IMG/VR virus record: IMGVR_UViG_3300025030_000239
Span: 1-40,187 of that record
Source of the DNA: a virus
Strand: one strand, 5' to 3'
Length of the DNA stretch: 40,187 nt
Shown: positions 21,420 through 30,267 of the stretch, one piece after another
Numbering within the stretch: the stretch's first letter is position 1
Layout of the letters: every line of letters starts with the position of its first letter
Made by a program: the position numbers and the translations under genes
The notes under the pieces: model-generated
The model's input: only the letters and a program-made list of their open reading frames with translations
The model's database searches: none
Told to the model about the DNA's origin: nothing

Positions 21420-21804
21420 AGTTTTCAAAAAAATTATATTCCTTTCCATATCTTGCTAAAAATAGCTTTTTCTTAATCTTATATACATCAGTTGCATTAC
21501 CCTTCGTATCTTCGCACCATAGCCCTTTATCAAATCAGGGAAGATTTATAACTTCATATGTAAAGTCTGCCATGTATTTTATGCCCTGTATCTTTACTCA
21601 GTCTATTTCAAAGCTATCAAGTAGGATGAATGGAACTTGAGTTTTTAAATCTTTTATTACTCATGCTCTTTCTAGTATTACTAACTGCTGATATCTGTTT
21701 GACTCTAGTTTGCTTGCAAATCCATTGGTTTTTATATTTCAATGCTTGCTAGGCTTCTTTTTTGTCATCAGTTCGATATATTCAGCTTGTGTAATTCTGC
21801 TCAT
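21412..21804 (-). CDS. DUF1064-family predicted nuclease, 130 aa
   Basis: Contains the usual order of DUF1064 landmarks: GNIKTNGFASKLESNRYQQL (22-41), then LERAGVIKDLKTQVPFILL, the acidic YMADFTYEV, and CEDTKGNATDVYKIKKKLF with the conserved D-x-K-G. This family has a PD-(D/E)xK-like core and is common in phage recombination or replication clusters, where it is thought to cut branched DNA. Two key glycines are UGA. Overlaps the next gene by a few bases. Confidence 0.8.
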
Positions 21805-21808
21805 TATC

Positions 21809-21943
21809 TTAATGGCTTTTATAATAATCTGCTATTTCTTGACTGCTAGGATCTGAATTGACTTGCTTAACATCCTTGAATATCAGTATAGCTAAAATTA
21901 ACATAATAGCAATCATAATAATATCTACCTTAGTAAGTTTCAT
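21809..21943 (-). CDS. Small membrane protein, 44 aa
   Basis: Starts MKLTKVDIIMIAIMLILAIL: one transmembrane helix (about 8-23) then a hydrophilic tail. The ATG is inside the last codons of the upstream gene (overlapping a recoded UGA: ATATGA). Stops just before the DUF1064 start. Function unknown. Confidence 0.6.
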   Translation of the reverse strand: MKLTKVDIIMIAIMLILAILIFKDVKQVNSDPSSQEIADYYKSH

Positions 21944-22350
21944 ATAGCTGATTTTAAAGAGGTAAAGAATCATTTAGGAGCATGGTATTGAATATCAATT
22001 CATCTGGCACTGCGTTCTAAAAAGTCTTGGTGTAGCTTAATGTGTTCTTCATCATTATCAAACTGTTTCATAAGGTTTTCAGGTTTTTCCTGATTCCTTA
22101 TTTTTTGTTTTACCTCGTGTGAATACCTTTGTCTTTCTGCCCACCTTTTTCATCTCATGTCTGGATTTACTCTCTGAAAAACTTGTCTTGCAGTACGAAT
22201 ATTGAGAAGTATATTTTTTTCGATAAATTCTCTTGGGGTTCAATCAAAATATAAATCTAGATACTTAATAGCGAGTAATCAATCACAATCTCTAGTCTCA
22301 GGATATTCTACGAGTAATTGTTTTACCCTTTTTGTAATATTTGCATTCAT
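21925..22350 (-). CDS. Uncharacterised helical protein, 141 aa
   Basis: Starts MNANITKRVKQLLVEYPETR. Mostly helical and charged; a section (RKNILLNIRT-type helix, then RWAERQRYSHEVKQKIRNQE) is rich in Arg/Lys/Gln, as seen in some DNA-binding phage proteins. Ends with UGA-Asn-Leu-Leu-Arg-TAG, so the true stop lies 4 codons past a recoded UGA. Transcribed behind a TTGACA-class promoter and a 46-aa membrane gene. Not recognised. Confidence 0.65.
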
Positions 22351-22351
22351 A

Positions 22352-22492
22352 CTAGTGTTGATTAAGATGTAATCTATTTGTATTTGTTTTTGCTACAATT
22401 AGCACTGTGAGGTATGCTCATAGTGCAACTCAGACTGCGAATACTACTATCGAGTATATAATGAAGTCTTGTTTAATAGCAAATTGTATCAT
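22352..22492 (-). CDS. Small membrane protein, 46 aa
   Basis: Starts MIQFAIKQDFIIYSIVVFAV: one transmembrane helix with two UGA-coded glycines (AVGVALGAYL). A perfect TTAACCAA lies 7 nt before the ATG. The start codon and motif are enclosed by a 10-bp inverted repeat (22484-22521). First gene after a TTGACA-class promoter. Function unknown. Confidence 0.65.
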
Positions 22493-22521
22493 ACAGTTAT
22501 TGGTTAAATGTTATGATACAA
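22484..22521. promoter_or_regulatory. Inverted repeat around the 22492 gene start
   Basis: TTGTATCATA (22484-22493) and TATGATACAA (22512-22521) are a perfect 10-bp inverted repeat separated by 18 bases. They enclose TTAACCAA and the ATG and lie just downstream of the -10 at 22525. It could be an operator or a leader hairpin gating translation. Confidence 0.6.
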
Positions 22522-22524
22522 CCT

Positions 22525-22552
22525 ATCTTATTTATTTTTGTCTGTCTGTCAA
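22525..22552 (-). promoter_or_regulatory. TTGACA-class phage promoter
   Basis: -35 TTGACA (22552-22547), 16-bp spacer, -10 TAAGAT (22530-22525). The spacer is nearly the same as in the 20896 copy (GACAGACAAAAATAAA). Confidence 0.75.
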
Positions 22553-22572
22553 ATTAAATTTCATTGACAAAT

Positions 22573-23169
22573 CTAATTTGCTAATCTCCATATATATCAT
22601 CATGCAGTTTTTCTTTTTAGGTTGCAACAACCTGATATATTTGAGCTAGGTATTCAGATAACTCTTGATGCTTCAGATATTCAAAACCATTTCTTTAAAA
22701 AAACAAAATTGATATCATATTGATTTACTGGTTTTGACATTTTACTATCTGCTCAAAATTTTCATTTTGTTCAACTTACACTTTTATTTCATAGGACTCT
22801 AAAACTATGTAGTAAATTTTCTGATTTTGTACACCATTCCAGATTATTTAATGTAAAATCAGATTTTATTCAATTTATGTGGTTTACATCAGGTTTGTTT
22901 TCAGGATTCGGTATAAAAGCTATTGCCATTAGTCTATGTATTGATTTTGTTTTTTCTTTAATATTATTATCTGTAAGTGATACCCTATAATATCAATGTG
23001 GATTCAGAGCAGGTTTTAGTATTCTTTTTTTTCAATACCTCAAAGATTTTACATTACCTTTATTTGAAATCTGATATAATCACTCATATCAAACAATATC
23101 TTTGAATATCTCTATATGATTATCTGATCTTATTTGTCATTGTAACTCTTTATATGTAACTTTATCCAT
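22573..23169 (-). CDS. Free-standing NUMOD4-HNH homing endonuclease, 198 aa
   Basis: Order of domains: a NUMOD4-type segment IFKDIVGYEGLYQISNKGNV (21-40), an HNH core with HRLMAIAF (78-85), PDVNHING (93-100) and NNLEWCTKSEN, and a C-terminal NUMOD1/IENR-type DNA-binding part ending KRKTAGGYIWRL. The glycines of YEG, HING and AGG are UGA and are family-conserved. It is a parasitic mobile gene inserted between the 146-aa gene and the next promoter. Closest relative in this window is the 206-aa copy at 25511. Confidence 0.9.
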
Positions 23170-23173
23170 AAAT

Positions 23174-23614
23174 TTATTTTACTAAATATGCAGTATCCCA
23201 CGTATTAGTCTCATTAGGCAATGGTAAGTATAAACCTTTTTTAGCTTCTCATGCTCTAATTCTAGATAAATATGCTTCAAACTCTCAGACTTTCTGATTT
23301 GTGATTGTAAGATCATGATATATCTCAAGAAACTTTTGCATCATCTTTGTAACTTCTAATCATTCCATTTCTTTTAAAAAATCCTCATAATCTGGCAAAT
23401 ACTCGGTTTTAAGTTCAATGTGAGCTTCTTCCTTTCAGAATCAGTGATATTCTGCTACTCAGTTAACAATTACAGAAAAATAGTATTTTCTTTGATTTTC
23501 AGATAAATGTTCCTCATACTTTTCCACAGTAATAAGAGCCTTTCATAATCTCTTGACTTCTTTATCAAGCTTTGCAAAGTCATCTAGTGATATTTCTTCT
23601 CTTATTAGTTTCAT
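23174..23614 (-). CDS. NinB-like/recombination-cluster phage protein, 146 aa
   Basis: Starts MKLIREEISLDDFAKLDKEV. A segment ENQRKYYFSVIVNGVAEYHG (39-58) followed by EEAHIELKTEYLP, and a C-terminal FEAYLSRIRAGEAKKGLYLP, resembles conserved phage proteins found with recombination functions (NinB-like in general layout). UGA-coded Gly occurs at several of these positions. It lies behind SSB, exonuclease and annealing protein, so a role in phage recombination is likely, but the family match is tentative. Confidence 0.6.
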
Positions 23615-23625
23615 GGTTCTTTTTA

Positions 23626-23892
23626 TTAAAATGGTGTTTCATCATCTAGTATTGCTTCTTCTCTTGCTTTATCTTCTTTTTTATAATCTTGTTTATGTTC
23701 TCTTGGATCATAATCATTTTGCATCATATTATGAGTTTCTCAATACTTTCAAACTTCTTTTCTTGGACTTATTGTAAAACTAGCATATCATTTTGAATTT
23801 TCTTTAAGGTCTGTAACTTTTACTGATACACTCAGAAATTTTCAATATTTTCAGTTTATTTCTTTAACTGATCATCATATAAAATTAGCCAT
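23626..23892 (-). CDS. ssb: Single-stranded-DNA-binding protein (SSB-like), 88 aa
   Basis: A short OB-fold-sized N-terminal part (MANFIGGSVKEINGKYGKFL) is followed by an acidic tail ending exactly DDETPF (83-88), which mimics the DDDIPF tip through which bacterial SSB recruits partners. The protein is shorter than host SSB (about 150+ aa). It sits two genes from the exonuclease. The tail suggests docking on host replication and repair proteins. Five of the glycines in the first half are UGA. Confidence 0.75.
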
Positions 23893-24220
23893 TTTGATCT
23901 TTATTATAATATAAATAATGTCTTATTATCAGTCATTTTATAAATCATAGTCTCCTTTTTAATTTTCTCCTTTCCTTAAATAATTCTAGCATTTCGCATA
24001 AATCATCAAAAGGTATTCAGCATTCATCATCATAATTATTTGTAATATCTAAATCATATTCAACCCCCTGACCTCTATTATCATATAGCTCTCAAATAAC
24101 TTTCATCATATGAGAGAATCAATCTTCATTACTATATTTTTTATTCATTATTTCGATACAGTTTTTATTCTCTCTTATCTCTTGTTTTTGATCGAAATAT
24201 TCTTTTCTATAATCTTTCAT
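23885..24220 (-). CDS. Uncharacterised acidic protein, 111 aa
   Basis: Starts MKDYRKEYFDQKQEIRENKN. Rich in Asp/Glu/Tyr/Asn, with a middle DLDITNNYDDECG and a basic, hydrophobic C-terminus (KERRKLKRRLGFIKGLIIRH). Overlaps the SSB start by 8 bases. Its function is unknown; it may bind DNA or a partner through the basic end. Confidence 0.65.
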
Positions 24221-24231
24221 ACTATTTTCGA

Positions 24232-24894
24232 TTATCTATTAAATTTTCGTTCATTTTCCATTCTTCTAAGTGCTTGTTCAGGTGTTTCTCATGCCTTCAT
24301 ACCGTATGAACATCAAAGAGTTCATCCTTTCCAACTTCAGACTCATTCTCATATAGGATCTGAGAATTCTACATCTATTATTTTCCTTATTTGTCTGAAT
24401 ATTGGTAATAATTTTAATAATAGTGGTCTCCACTCTCTTTCTTCTACTGTAACGGTAGCAATAGTTTCTTGAATAATTCAATCTCTCAGAGTATAGGTAT
24501 ATGGATATTTTTCTTTGAAAATATTTTTACAATTTTCTCTAAAATCAAAGAATTTGCCTTTTGTTTTTCTAGTTTCTAATGTTTCGTGTTCCCATTTTCA
24601 GTCTGAACATAAATAACTTGTTCTGATCCATTCATAAAACCACGGCATTCTTATAGATTTATGTTTCTTTCATAACCTAAACCATAACTGCGAACCATGA
24701 TAGCTAAATCAGTATTCCTCGGTATCATTTACATCATGTTCCTTTTCTGAATATCATATATCTATAAATATAATTCCCCAACCTAAACTAAGAGAAATTT
24801 GCTTTGTATCGTAATATGAGCAAGGTTCGTAAGATAATCTTATTCCATGAATTCAGGTAGTAAATTCAAAAAACTTATTCTTGTATGTTTTCAT
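24232..24894 (-). CDS. Conserved phage protein of unknown function, 220 aa
   Basis: Starts MKTYKNKFFEFTTGIHGIRL. Trp/Tyr/Phe-rich beta domain (LSLGWGIIFIDIG, LWFRLGKKHKS) and a C-terminal part with GSWKGGTLGCSYGMKAGETP (188-207), then LRRME. I recall similar C-terminal motifs in other phage proteins without a known role. It lies next to the YqaJ exonuclease (4-bp overlap frame), so it may belong to the recombination cluster. Confidence 0.7.
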
Positions 24895-24896
24895 AT

Positions 24897-25499
24897 TTAC
24901 TTTTTATCAACTAAACTTTGAATCTCTTTCATTTTTGCTATTCAAGTCTGGAATCATTTAATCAAATCCTCATGCTTTTTTGCATCTGGTAGTATTCTGA
25001 ATATAAGCAATGATTTTTTGTAGTTAGGATTGTATGAAACATAATCCCAGAATTTACGACCTGCAATAAGCAAGTTCATCTGAATTTGCCATAAATACTT
25101 TGTATCTATTTCAGATTCTCCGTTTAGAATCATTTTGAAATGGTTTATATCCTTAACGCATTTAATCTCGATCCCTCAGTCCTCTCAAATCAATCAATCT
25201 GGACTTGCTCAGATATATTCGTTGTATTCAATGAATCCGACCTCTTGAACTTTATTTCATGTTTCAAGCTCGTACATATCCCTTGCAATAGGTTCAAGTT
25301 CTACTCATCTTTCCATATCAGAGTTTGAATATCATTCTTTTTCTCATGTAGAGTTTTTCTCTGCCATTACCTCGATAATGTAAGTATCAAGCCCCTTTCA
25401 GTTGTTACCGATTGGCTGAGCATTGCTTGCAGTCATTTTTCATTTTCTTAATTCTTTCCATTCAGGAGTACCCTGAATTATATCTGTATAAATTTTCAT
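24897..25499 (-). CDS. YqaJ/lambda-exonuclease-family nuclease, 200 aa
   Basis: Processive DNA end-resecting exonuclease that works with the annealing protein at 26422-26784. Landmarks: QGTPEWKELRKGKMTASNA (9-27), ERGVELEPIARDMYE (63-77) and the catalytic core GASPDGLIGEDGGIEIKC with Asp101, Glu111 and Lys113. The Gly of SPDG is UGA, exactly where the family has a glycine. C-terminal helix DTKYLWQIQMNL is also typical. Separated from its annealing partner by a homing endonuclease, which looks like an insertion. Confidence 0.9.
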
Positions 25500-25510
25500 A
25501 AAAATAATTA

Positions 25511-26131
25511 TTAAATATTAAATGTCCATTTGTATCATCATGCTGATTTTCTTTTTCATTTACAGCATTTCCAAATATTTTGAAAACTTATATTAAGCTT
25601 CCTTCATGTATCATTTATTCCTATAAATTCTTTTATAAATTCTCATTCTAGACTAAATTGATATATTGATATACTTTTTTTATTATCTATTCCAAATTTT
25701 CCTTTGTTGTAACTTAATATAGGATGATTTACTTTCATTGTTCTTAATCATATTCTATACGAATGTAGACTATTCTCACTATGTGTACACCATTCTAAAT
25801 TACAATCATTATTATTTAATTTGTTTCAGTTTATATGATTTACACATGGTAGGTTTAATGGATTTGGTATAAATGTTATAGCTACTAACCTATGTACTTT
25901 CGATGTATTTAATTTATTATTTAGCGATAAAACTACACTTAAATATTGATTACCTATTATTCCTGTTAAACTAGGTTTTAATATCTTATAAGTTTTATAT
26001 AACAAGCTCTGAATATTTCATTTGTTGCTTATTTTATATCTTCATTCGTATCAAGGAATATCTTTAAAAATTTCTTCTTGATTATCCAGTCTTTCTTGTC
26101 TTGAAAGTTCTTTATATTCTAACCTGTTCAT
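25511..26131 (-). CDS. Free-standing NUMOD4-HNH homing endonuclease, 206 aa
   Basis: NUMOD4-like IFKDIPGYEGRYKISNKGNI (21-40), HNH core HRLVAITFIP (80-89), VNHINGNK (97-104) and CNLEWCTHSEN, and a C-terminal DNA-binding part ending CKGKRKSAGGYKW. UGA fills conserved glycines. Shares a similar N-terminal extension (YKELSRQ / YKELQGQ) with the 198-aa copy, so the two are likely paralogues. It follows a large pseudoknotted terminator and splits the annealing protein from the exonuclease. Confidence 0.9.
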
Positions 26132-26146
26132 AACATATAATTAAAA

Positions 26147-26226
26147 ACACTTACAACAGAGCTGAGTCGTCAAACGAAACTCTGTTGTAAGTGTCTATAA
26201 TAGACGACTCATTTAATTCGTTTGAC
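26147..26226 (-). terminator. Pseudoknotted terminator / attenuator-like RNA
   Basis: On the minus strand a perfect 15-bp stem (26194-26180 with 26161-26147) closes an 18-nt loop and is followed by GTTTTTAATT, the form of an intrinsic terminator. Two segments upstream in the transcript, GTCAAACGAA (26226-26217) and GAGTCGTC (26210-26203), are exact complements of parts of the loop, so loop-leader pairing is possible. It lies between the annealing operon and a homing endonuclease. Confidence 0.7.
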
Positions 26227-26263
26227 TTTAATAGTATATTAGATTATTTTAAATATCAATAGT

Positions 26264-26470
26264 TTATTTAATATTATTTTTAGTATCCTGAATTATTTGC
26301 AATTCTAATTTTCTCCTAGAAACTTCCTTTGCAATCTCTTTTCATTTTCACTCATTAGCTTTATAAAATATTCTAAGCTCATCTATCGAATTTATTTTAT
26401 TTATATAATCTATGAGTTCTTCTAGTTCTTCTTCTTGTTTTGTTTTCTGATATTCCATAAATTCTTCCAT
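26264..26470 (-). CDS. Small helical protein, 68 aa
   Basis: Starts MEEFMEYQKTKQEEELEELI; a second in-frame ATG lies four codons in. Glu-rich helix followed by a basic C-terminal helix. It overlaps the end of the annealing protein by 49 bases in another frame, so it is translationally linked. Could be a partner or regulator of the annealing protein; not recognised. Confidence 0.6.
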
Positions 26471-26784
26471 TCTTCAGATGAAGCTATATCTCCAGAAGCC
26501 ATATATCATAGCATAGCCAATGCTCTTCATACTGCTATGGTCTCTAATTTTTCAAAATCTTTATCTGCTTTTGATGTTCAAATTGCATGACCTGTTCATT
26601 CAGCAGAATCGGGATTTGATTTATCCTTTAGAATCCTAGCTTTGAATAGTATTTTTCAGTCAGGTAAAATTGTAGGAGTAGTTTCTATAAGTCCATACGG
26701 ACAGTCTTGCCTAAATTCCTTTATTCTAGCAGGAACAGTAGCATAATTTTTACCTTTTAGATCTATTGTCTCTGTTTTTTTCAT
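26422..26784 (-). CDS. Rad52/ERF-superfamily single-strand annealing protein, 120 aa
   Basis: Starts MKKTETIDLKGKNYATVPAR and includes the landmarks IKEFRQDCPYGLIETTPTIL (21-40), a strand FKARILKD, then SAEGTGHAIGTSKADKDFEK and LETIAVGRALAMLGYMASGD, in the order seen in short phage annealing proteins of the Rad52/ERF/DUF1071 group. It would anneal complementary single strands made by the YqaJ exonuclease. Glycines in GTGHAIG and VGRALA include UGA codons. The exact subfamily is uncertain. Confidence 0.75.
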
Positions 26785-26785
26785 A

Positions 26786-27751
26786 TTATCCTATTTTAAA
26801 TGATGAAATAATCTTACATAACTGTCTTTCTCCGTCAATATCTCTGTAAAAATCCCATGTTCCTTTGTTATCTTCGATCCATTTCTTGTATTTCTTTTCT
26901 TTTTCAAGTTTTACTTGAGATTCTTTGTCTGCTTTTTCTTTTGCTTCTTTTTCTTCCTTGGCTTTCTTCTCATCTTCTAGCTTCTGTAACCTTGCATTTT
27001 CTTCAGCTCTTGCCTTTGCTTCTTGCTCGGTTTTTTTCTTGAATTCTTCCATTTCCTTTTCTCTTGCAAGTTTATTCTTTTCATCTTCAATAGCCTTATT
27101 ATCTGCATCTATTTTGTCTTGTTTTGCCTTCATTTCTGCTTCTTGTTTTGCTTTATCCTCAGCAAATTTTTTTTGTTCTTCAGCGAAATCAGCACGTTCT
27201 TTATCTTCTTTTTCTTTAAGTGCTTTGGCTTTGTTTTCTTCTTCAATCCTGATAGATTCAGCATCATCAAACAATTTCTTTTTTTCAGATAATAATACTT
27301 CAAAATCTTCTTCAGAAATTAAAGTCATTTCAAGTAATGTAGGAGTGAATCCGTATTCTTGTAGTTTTGTAAATCTGTCTTGTATTATTTTTGCTTCTGC
27401 TTCCTCTTTTTCCTTCTTGATTCTGTCTTGTTCTTTTTTTACTGCATCTATCTGTTCTTGTAACATATCTTCAGTAGGTACAATTTCTTTTAATAACTCT
27501 TTTTCAAGTTCCATTGCATCTTTTTTCTTCTGATCGAACTGTCTTGTATAATCAAGTCTTGTTTTTTCTATGTTTGTTCTTGCTTTTTGTAAAGCAGTTT
27601 TTGCATCCATAGCAAGCCTATATCATTCTTTATCATCTACTCAATTTATCTTAATATCTTTGTATTGCTTTGCTAGTTCTATAAGCTCAGCTTTCTTTGG
27701 GTGGAATAAATCTGCAACTGACAGATTCAAATTTACTTCTTGATTTTCCAT
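26786..27751 (-). CDS. Coiled-coil protein of the recombination operon, 321 aa
   Basis: Start at 27751 (MENQEVNLNLSVADLFHPKK) is chosen over the in-frame ATG at 27610 because TTAACCAA sits 8 nt upstream and the first 47 residues include two UGA-coded glycines. Residues 50-285 are a near-uninterrupted Lys/Glu/Ala coiled coil; the end (KYKKWIEDNKGTWDFYRDID) is a compact module seen on other phage coiled-coil proteins located by annealing proteins. It may scaffold recombination enzymes. Only the N-terminus needs the alternative code. Confidence 0.75.
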
Positions 27752-27777
27752 TTTGATTGTTGGTTAATGGATATAAA

Positions 27778-27968
27778 TTATATTAGCTCAAGATTTTTTA
27801 TGTAGTAATCTTTCAGAATGAAGTTTATTTCATCTTTCTGAGTCCTACGATTTTTTTTGCATGATGCCAAAAATGCTTTTTCTACATCAGGCTCAATACG
27901 TATCATTATTCGGTAGTCTTTTGATTGTATTCATCTTGGACGACCAACTGGTCTGTTTGTTTTTTCCA
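27778..27968 (-). CDS. Ribbon-helix-helix-like regulator with a 1-base frame break at its start
   Basis: The open frame encodes GRPRGIQSKDYRIMIRIEPD and a helix-turn-helix-like remainder (VEKAFLASCKKNRRTQKDEI), resembling a 45-residue RHH DNA-binding fold with a basic N-terminal arm. The only well-placed ATG (27968, behind TTAACAAT) is out of frame: it reads into a 5-A run where one more A would join it to this frame. Either the run is miscounted, the start is ATG 27906 (shorter), or slippage occurs. A transcription regulator just behind an early promoter is plausible. Confidence 0.55.
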
Positions 27969-27996
27969 TATTGGATTGTTAAATATTAAACACTTG

Positions 27997-28024
27997 TATT
28001 GTATTTATTTTTGTTTCTGTGTCA
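27997..28024 (-). promoter_or_regulatory. TTGACA-class phage promoter
   Basis: -35 TTGACA (28024-28019), 16-bp spacer CAGAAACAAAAATAAA, -10 TACAAT (28002-27997). It precedes the RHH-coiled-coil-annealing operon. Confidence 0.75.
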
Positions 28025-28032
28025 AATTTATT

Positions 28033-28530
28033 TTATAAAGTCAAATATCTTTCTTTTCTGACTATTTCAAACACTTCCCATAATCTACGTTCTATTACCC
28101 ACTTATCTCTTAAATGTTCATTTGCATGAAATTTAGAATGACACTGACATTTAGAAAATCAAGATCCGAGCAATATAATATTTTTTTTGCAGTGTTTTTT
28201 TAGGTGGTTACGTAATTCACTTCTTTTTATAATATGATGAGCTTCTAACATATGTTCTTTTTCTCAGCAACCTTGACAGTATTGGTGTCAAACCTCTTTT
28301 TCCATATCTTTAAGAAGGTTTGTCTTGATTATTGAGGTAATGCTATACTCTTTTTTTGACTGTATCTTTGTTTTTAATCTCAGATTTTCAAGTGCTAGGT
28401 GGTGTTTTATCTTCTTTTGTGTGTAACTTTCTTTGTGTCTGCAATTTTTGTCTGAGCATGTTTTTTGTGTGGAGGTTTTTTGGAAGAACTCATTATTACA
28501 GACTGGGCAAATTCAAATATTTATATCCAT
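28033..28530 (-). CDS. HNH endonuclease with N-terminal zinc knuckle, 165 aa
   Basis: Cys8, Cys11, Cys25 and Cys30 form a probable zinc finger. A helical linker (LALENLRLKTKIQ) leads to an HNH core with CQGCGEK, EAHHIIKRSE and a C-terminal GSGFSKCQCHSKFHAN. It is unlike the three NUMOD4-type enzymes and more like phage NinG-type nucleases in layout. Its position, between the replication initiator block and the recombination operon, suggests a role in phage DNA metabolism and not a simple homing element; this is inference. Confidence 0.75.
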
Positions 28531-28548
28531 TTTTGTTTTGGTTATGAT

Positions 28549-28911
28549 CTATTTTTTAAATTTTGCTTCAATTATATTTATAATAATTCATTCTGTAATT
28601 GGCTGATTATCTTTTTTTCTTGCTTCAAGAATGATTCTAAGTGTTTCTTTTTCTGATTTACTTAATCATTTTGAATAAATAAGATCCTCTGCTGTCTTTT
28701 CCATTCATTCAATAGGTATAAGCTCTATATCTGACTTATATTTTGAAATAAATGTAAGATTTTCAGGATTTAATATAGTAACAGATGATTGATCTGGATT
28801 TACTATCTGATCGAAAATGTTTTGTGCAGTTTTATAAGTAATATATTTCACATCCATTCATTTTATTTTTAGCCTATGTGTTATTACATCACAACTTATA
28901 TCTGTAGTCAT
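28549..28911 (-). CDS. Uncharacterised protein, 120 aa
   Basis: Starts MTTDISCDVITHRLKIKGMD. Mixed alpha/beta; C-terminal part helical and charged (SKSEKETLRIILEARKKDNQ). Three UGA codons. Ends with TAG a few bases before the HNH gene. No family recognised. Confidence 0.65.
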
Positions 28912-28926
28912 AGTTTTATTTGTTAA

Positions 28927-29463
28927 TTATAAATATTTCCATATAAATCATCATATGCTTTTATACTTTCATCTACAACAAGCTGAAATATTTGCATTGT
29001 TAATTCATAATTCTCGTTGTATATCCATTAAACTATCCCATGTTTTTATACAATTTCATTGTAAATCAAATTGATTGGTTTTTTTACTACATGGACATAA
29101 TTTTCCTATTTTTCATTCTTTTCAATTTTTTCTTCATAAATATTTCCATGAGTGTCTAGTATTTTCTAATTGTGTCATCCATTCTAGGTTTTCTACTCGA
29201 TTATCAGTTTTTATTCAGTTTTTATGGTTTACTTGTGGTTTATTTTTTGGATTTAGTATAAAGGCTTTTGCTACAATTATATGGATTGCAATAGTTTTAT
29301 TATAAAAAACCATATGTGGGTATCATGAAGTATTCATACCTAATCGTAATATTCAATCCTTATCTTTACATCTTGTATTTTTAATAATAGATTTTACTCT
29401 GCCTAGATTTGATATTTGGTATTTTCATTCAAATCAGATTATATCTTTCCAAATTTCACTCAT
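28927..29463 (-). CDS. Free-standing NUMOD4-HNH homing endonuclease, 178 aa
   Basis: The clearest of the three copies: NUMOD4 at 4-25 (IWKDIIGFEGKYQISNLGRV), HNH residues His61 (AIHIIV), NHKNG (79-83) and VENLEWMTQ, and a C-terminal NUMOD1/IENR1 part ending CCRGKYKSIGGFIWKYL. At each family-conserved Gly (FEG, KNG, CRG, SIGG) the codon is UGA. It has no N-terminal extension, unlike the two copies at 22573 and 25511. Inserted directly after the replication initiator. Confidence 0.9.
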
Positions 29464-29479
29464 AAATATAAATTAATAA

Positions 29480-30262
29480 TTAAAAATCATTTCAAACTAT
29501 AACATATCAAGTATTTTGTTTTGGTTTTTGTATATTTTGAATATTTTTTAAAGGGAATATTCCTTGCCAACCATTCGCAATAGAATTATTTAGAATCTCA
29601 ACTGCAATTTCTTTATTATTTCAACTTATTTTTTCCAAATTTTTTATAAAAGCTTGTTTGCTTCATTCTTTTATCGGTTTTTTTAAATCTATCTTTCTAA
29701 ATTGTATAAATTTTCATAAGGTTTTCATAAGTTTAGTTTCAATAGAATCATTTTCATTTATTTCAAAATTATCAAAATCTTTTTCTATATCTTTTTTAAT
29801 TATATCTTTAGATATATTTACTTTACTTTTCTTTACTTTACTTTTCTTTACTTTACTTTGTGTATTATCGTTGACGATAATTTTCTTTATCTCTTGTTTT
29901 CGCTGTGATAATCTTTCTTTATCTCTGTTTCTTTTAGCGATAAGACCCTCAAATCTATCTATTAGCTTCTGACTATAAATTATATTTCAATCTTGTTTTA
30001 AAAGTGATAATTTTAATAAATAATCTATAATTTCTGAAAGATTTAGTGATCATATATCAAAATCTCATCCCCATAATTCTAAATTTAATTCATTTATTTC
30101 TAATTTAAAATTATCAGCATCACATAGTTTTTCAAGAAACATATTCCATATTGAAAATCAAATGTGTCAGAAATTTTTCCTTAATGCTTTTATTTTATCG
30201 TCATTTCTCATGTCATTATCATGAGAAAAATAATCTGCATTGTTTTTGTTTGGTCTTGCCAT
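29480..30262 (-). CDS. Replication initiator-like protein (DUF4373/DnaD-like), 260 aa
   Basis: Starts MARPNKNNADYFSHDNDMRN and continues DDKIKALRKNFGHIGFSIWN, the recognisable N-terminus of DUF4373-type phage replication initiators (winged-helix DNA-binding). The C-terminal half ends ILNNSIANGWQGIFPLKNIQ, the DnaD-like helicase-loading part of this group. The centre holds a triple 5-residue repeat SKVKK. It should open the origin and load host helicase. TTTAATTAAA lies before the ATG. No helicase gene follows, so it probably uses the host's. Confidence 0.8.
29817..29860. repeat. Three 15-bp tandem repeats in the initiator gene (candidate origin iterons)
   Basis: TTTACTTTACTTTTC is repeated almost three times (29817-29831, 29832-29846, 29847-29860) on the plus strand. 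It lies inside the replication initiator gene, in frame, and encodes SKVKK repeats. Initiator-gene iterons mark the origin in phages such as lambda, so this is a candidate origin. Confidence 0.55.
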
Positions 30263-30267
30263 ATAGT

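Noticed and set aside
26925-27533. Plus-strand open frame of 202 codons rich in Ser/Phe/Ala
   Set aside because: Antisense of a Lys/Glu coiled coil gives long Phe/Leu/Ser frames by composition. The minus-strand gene has a good start and motif.
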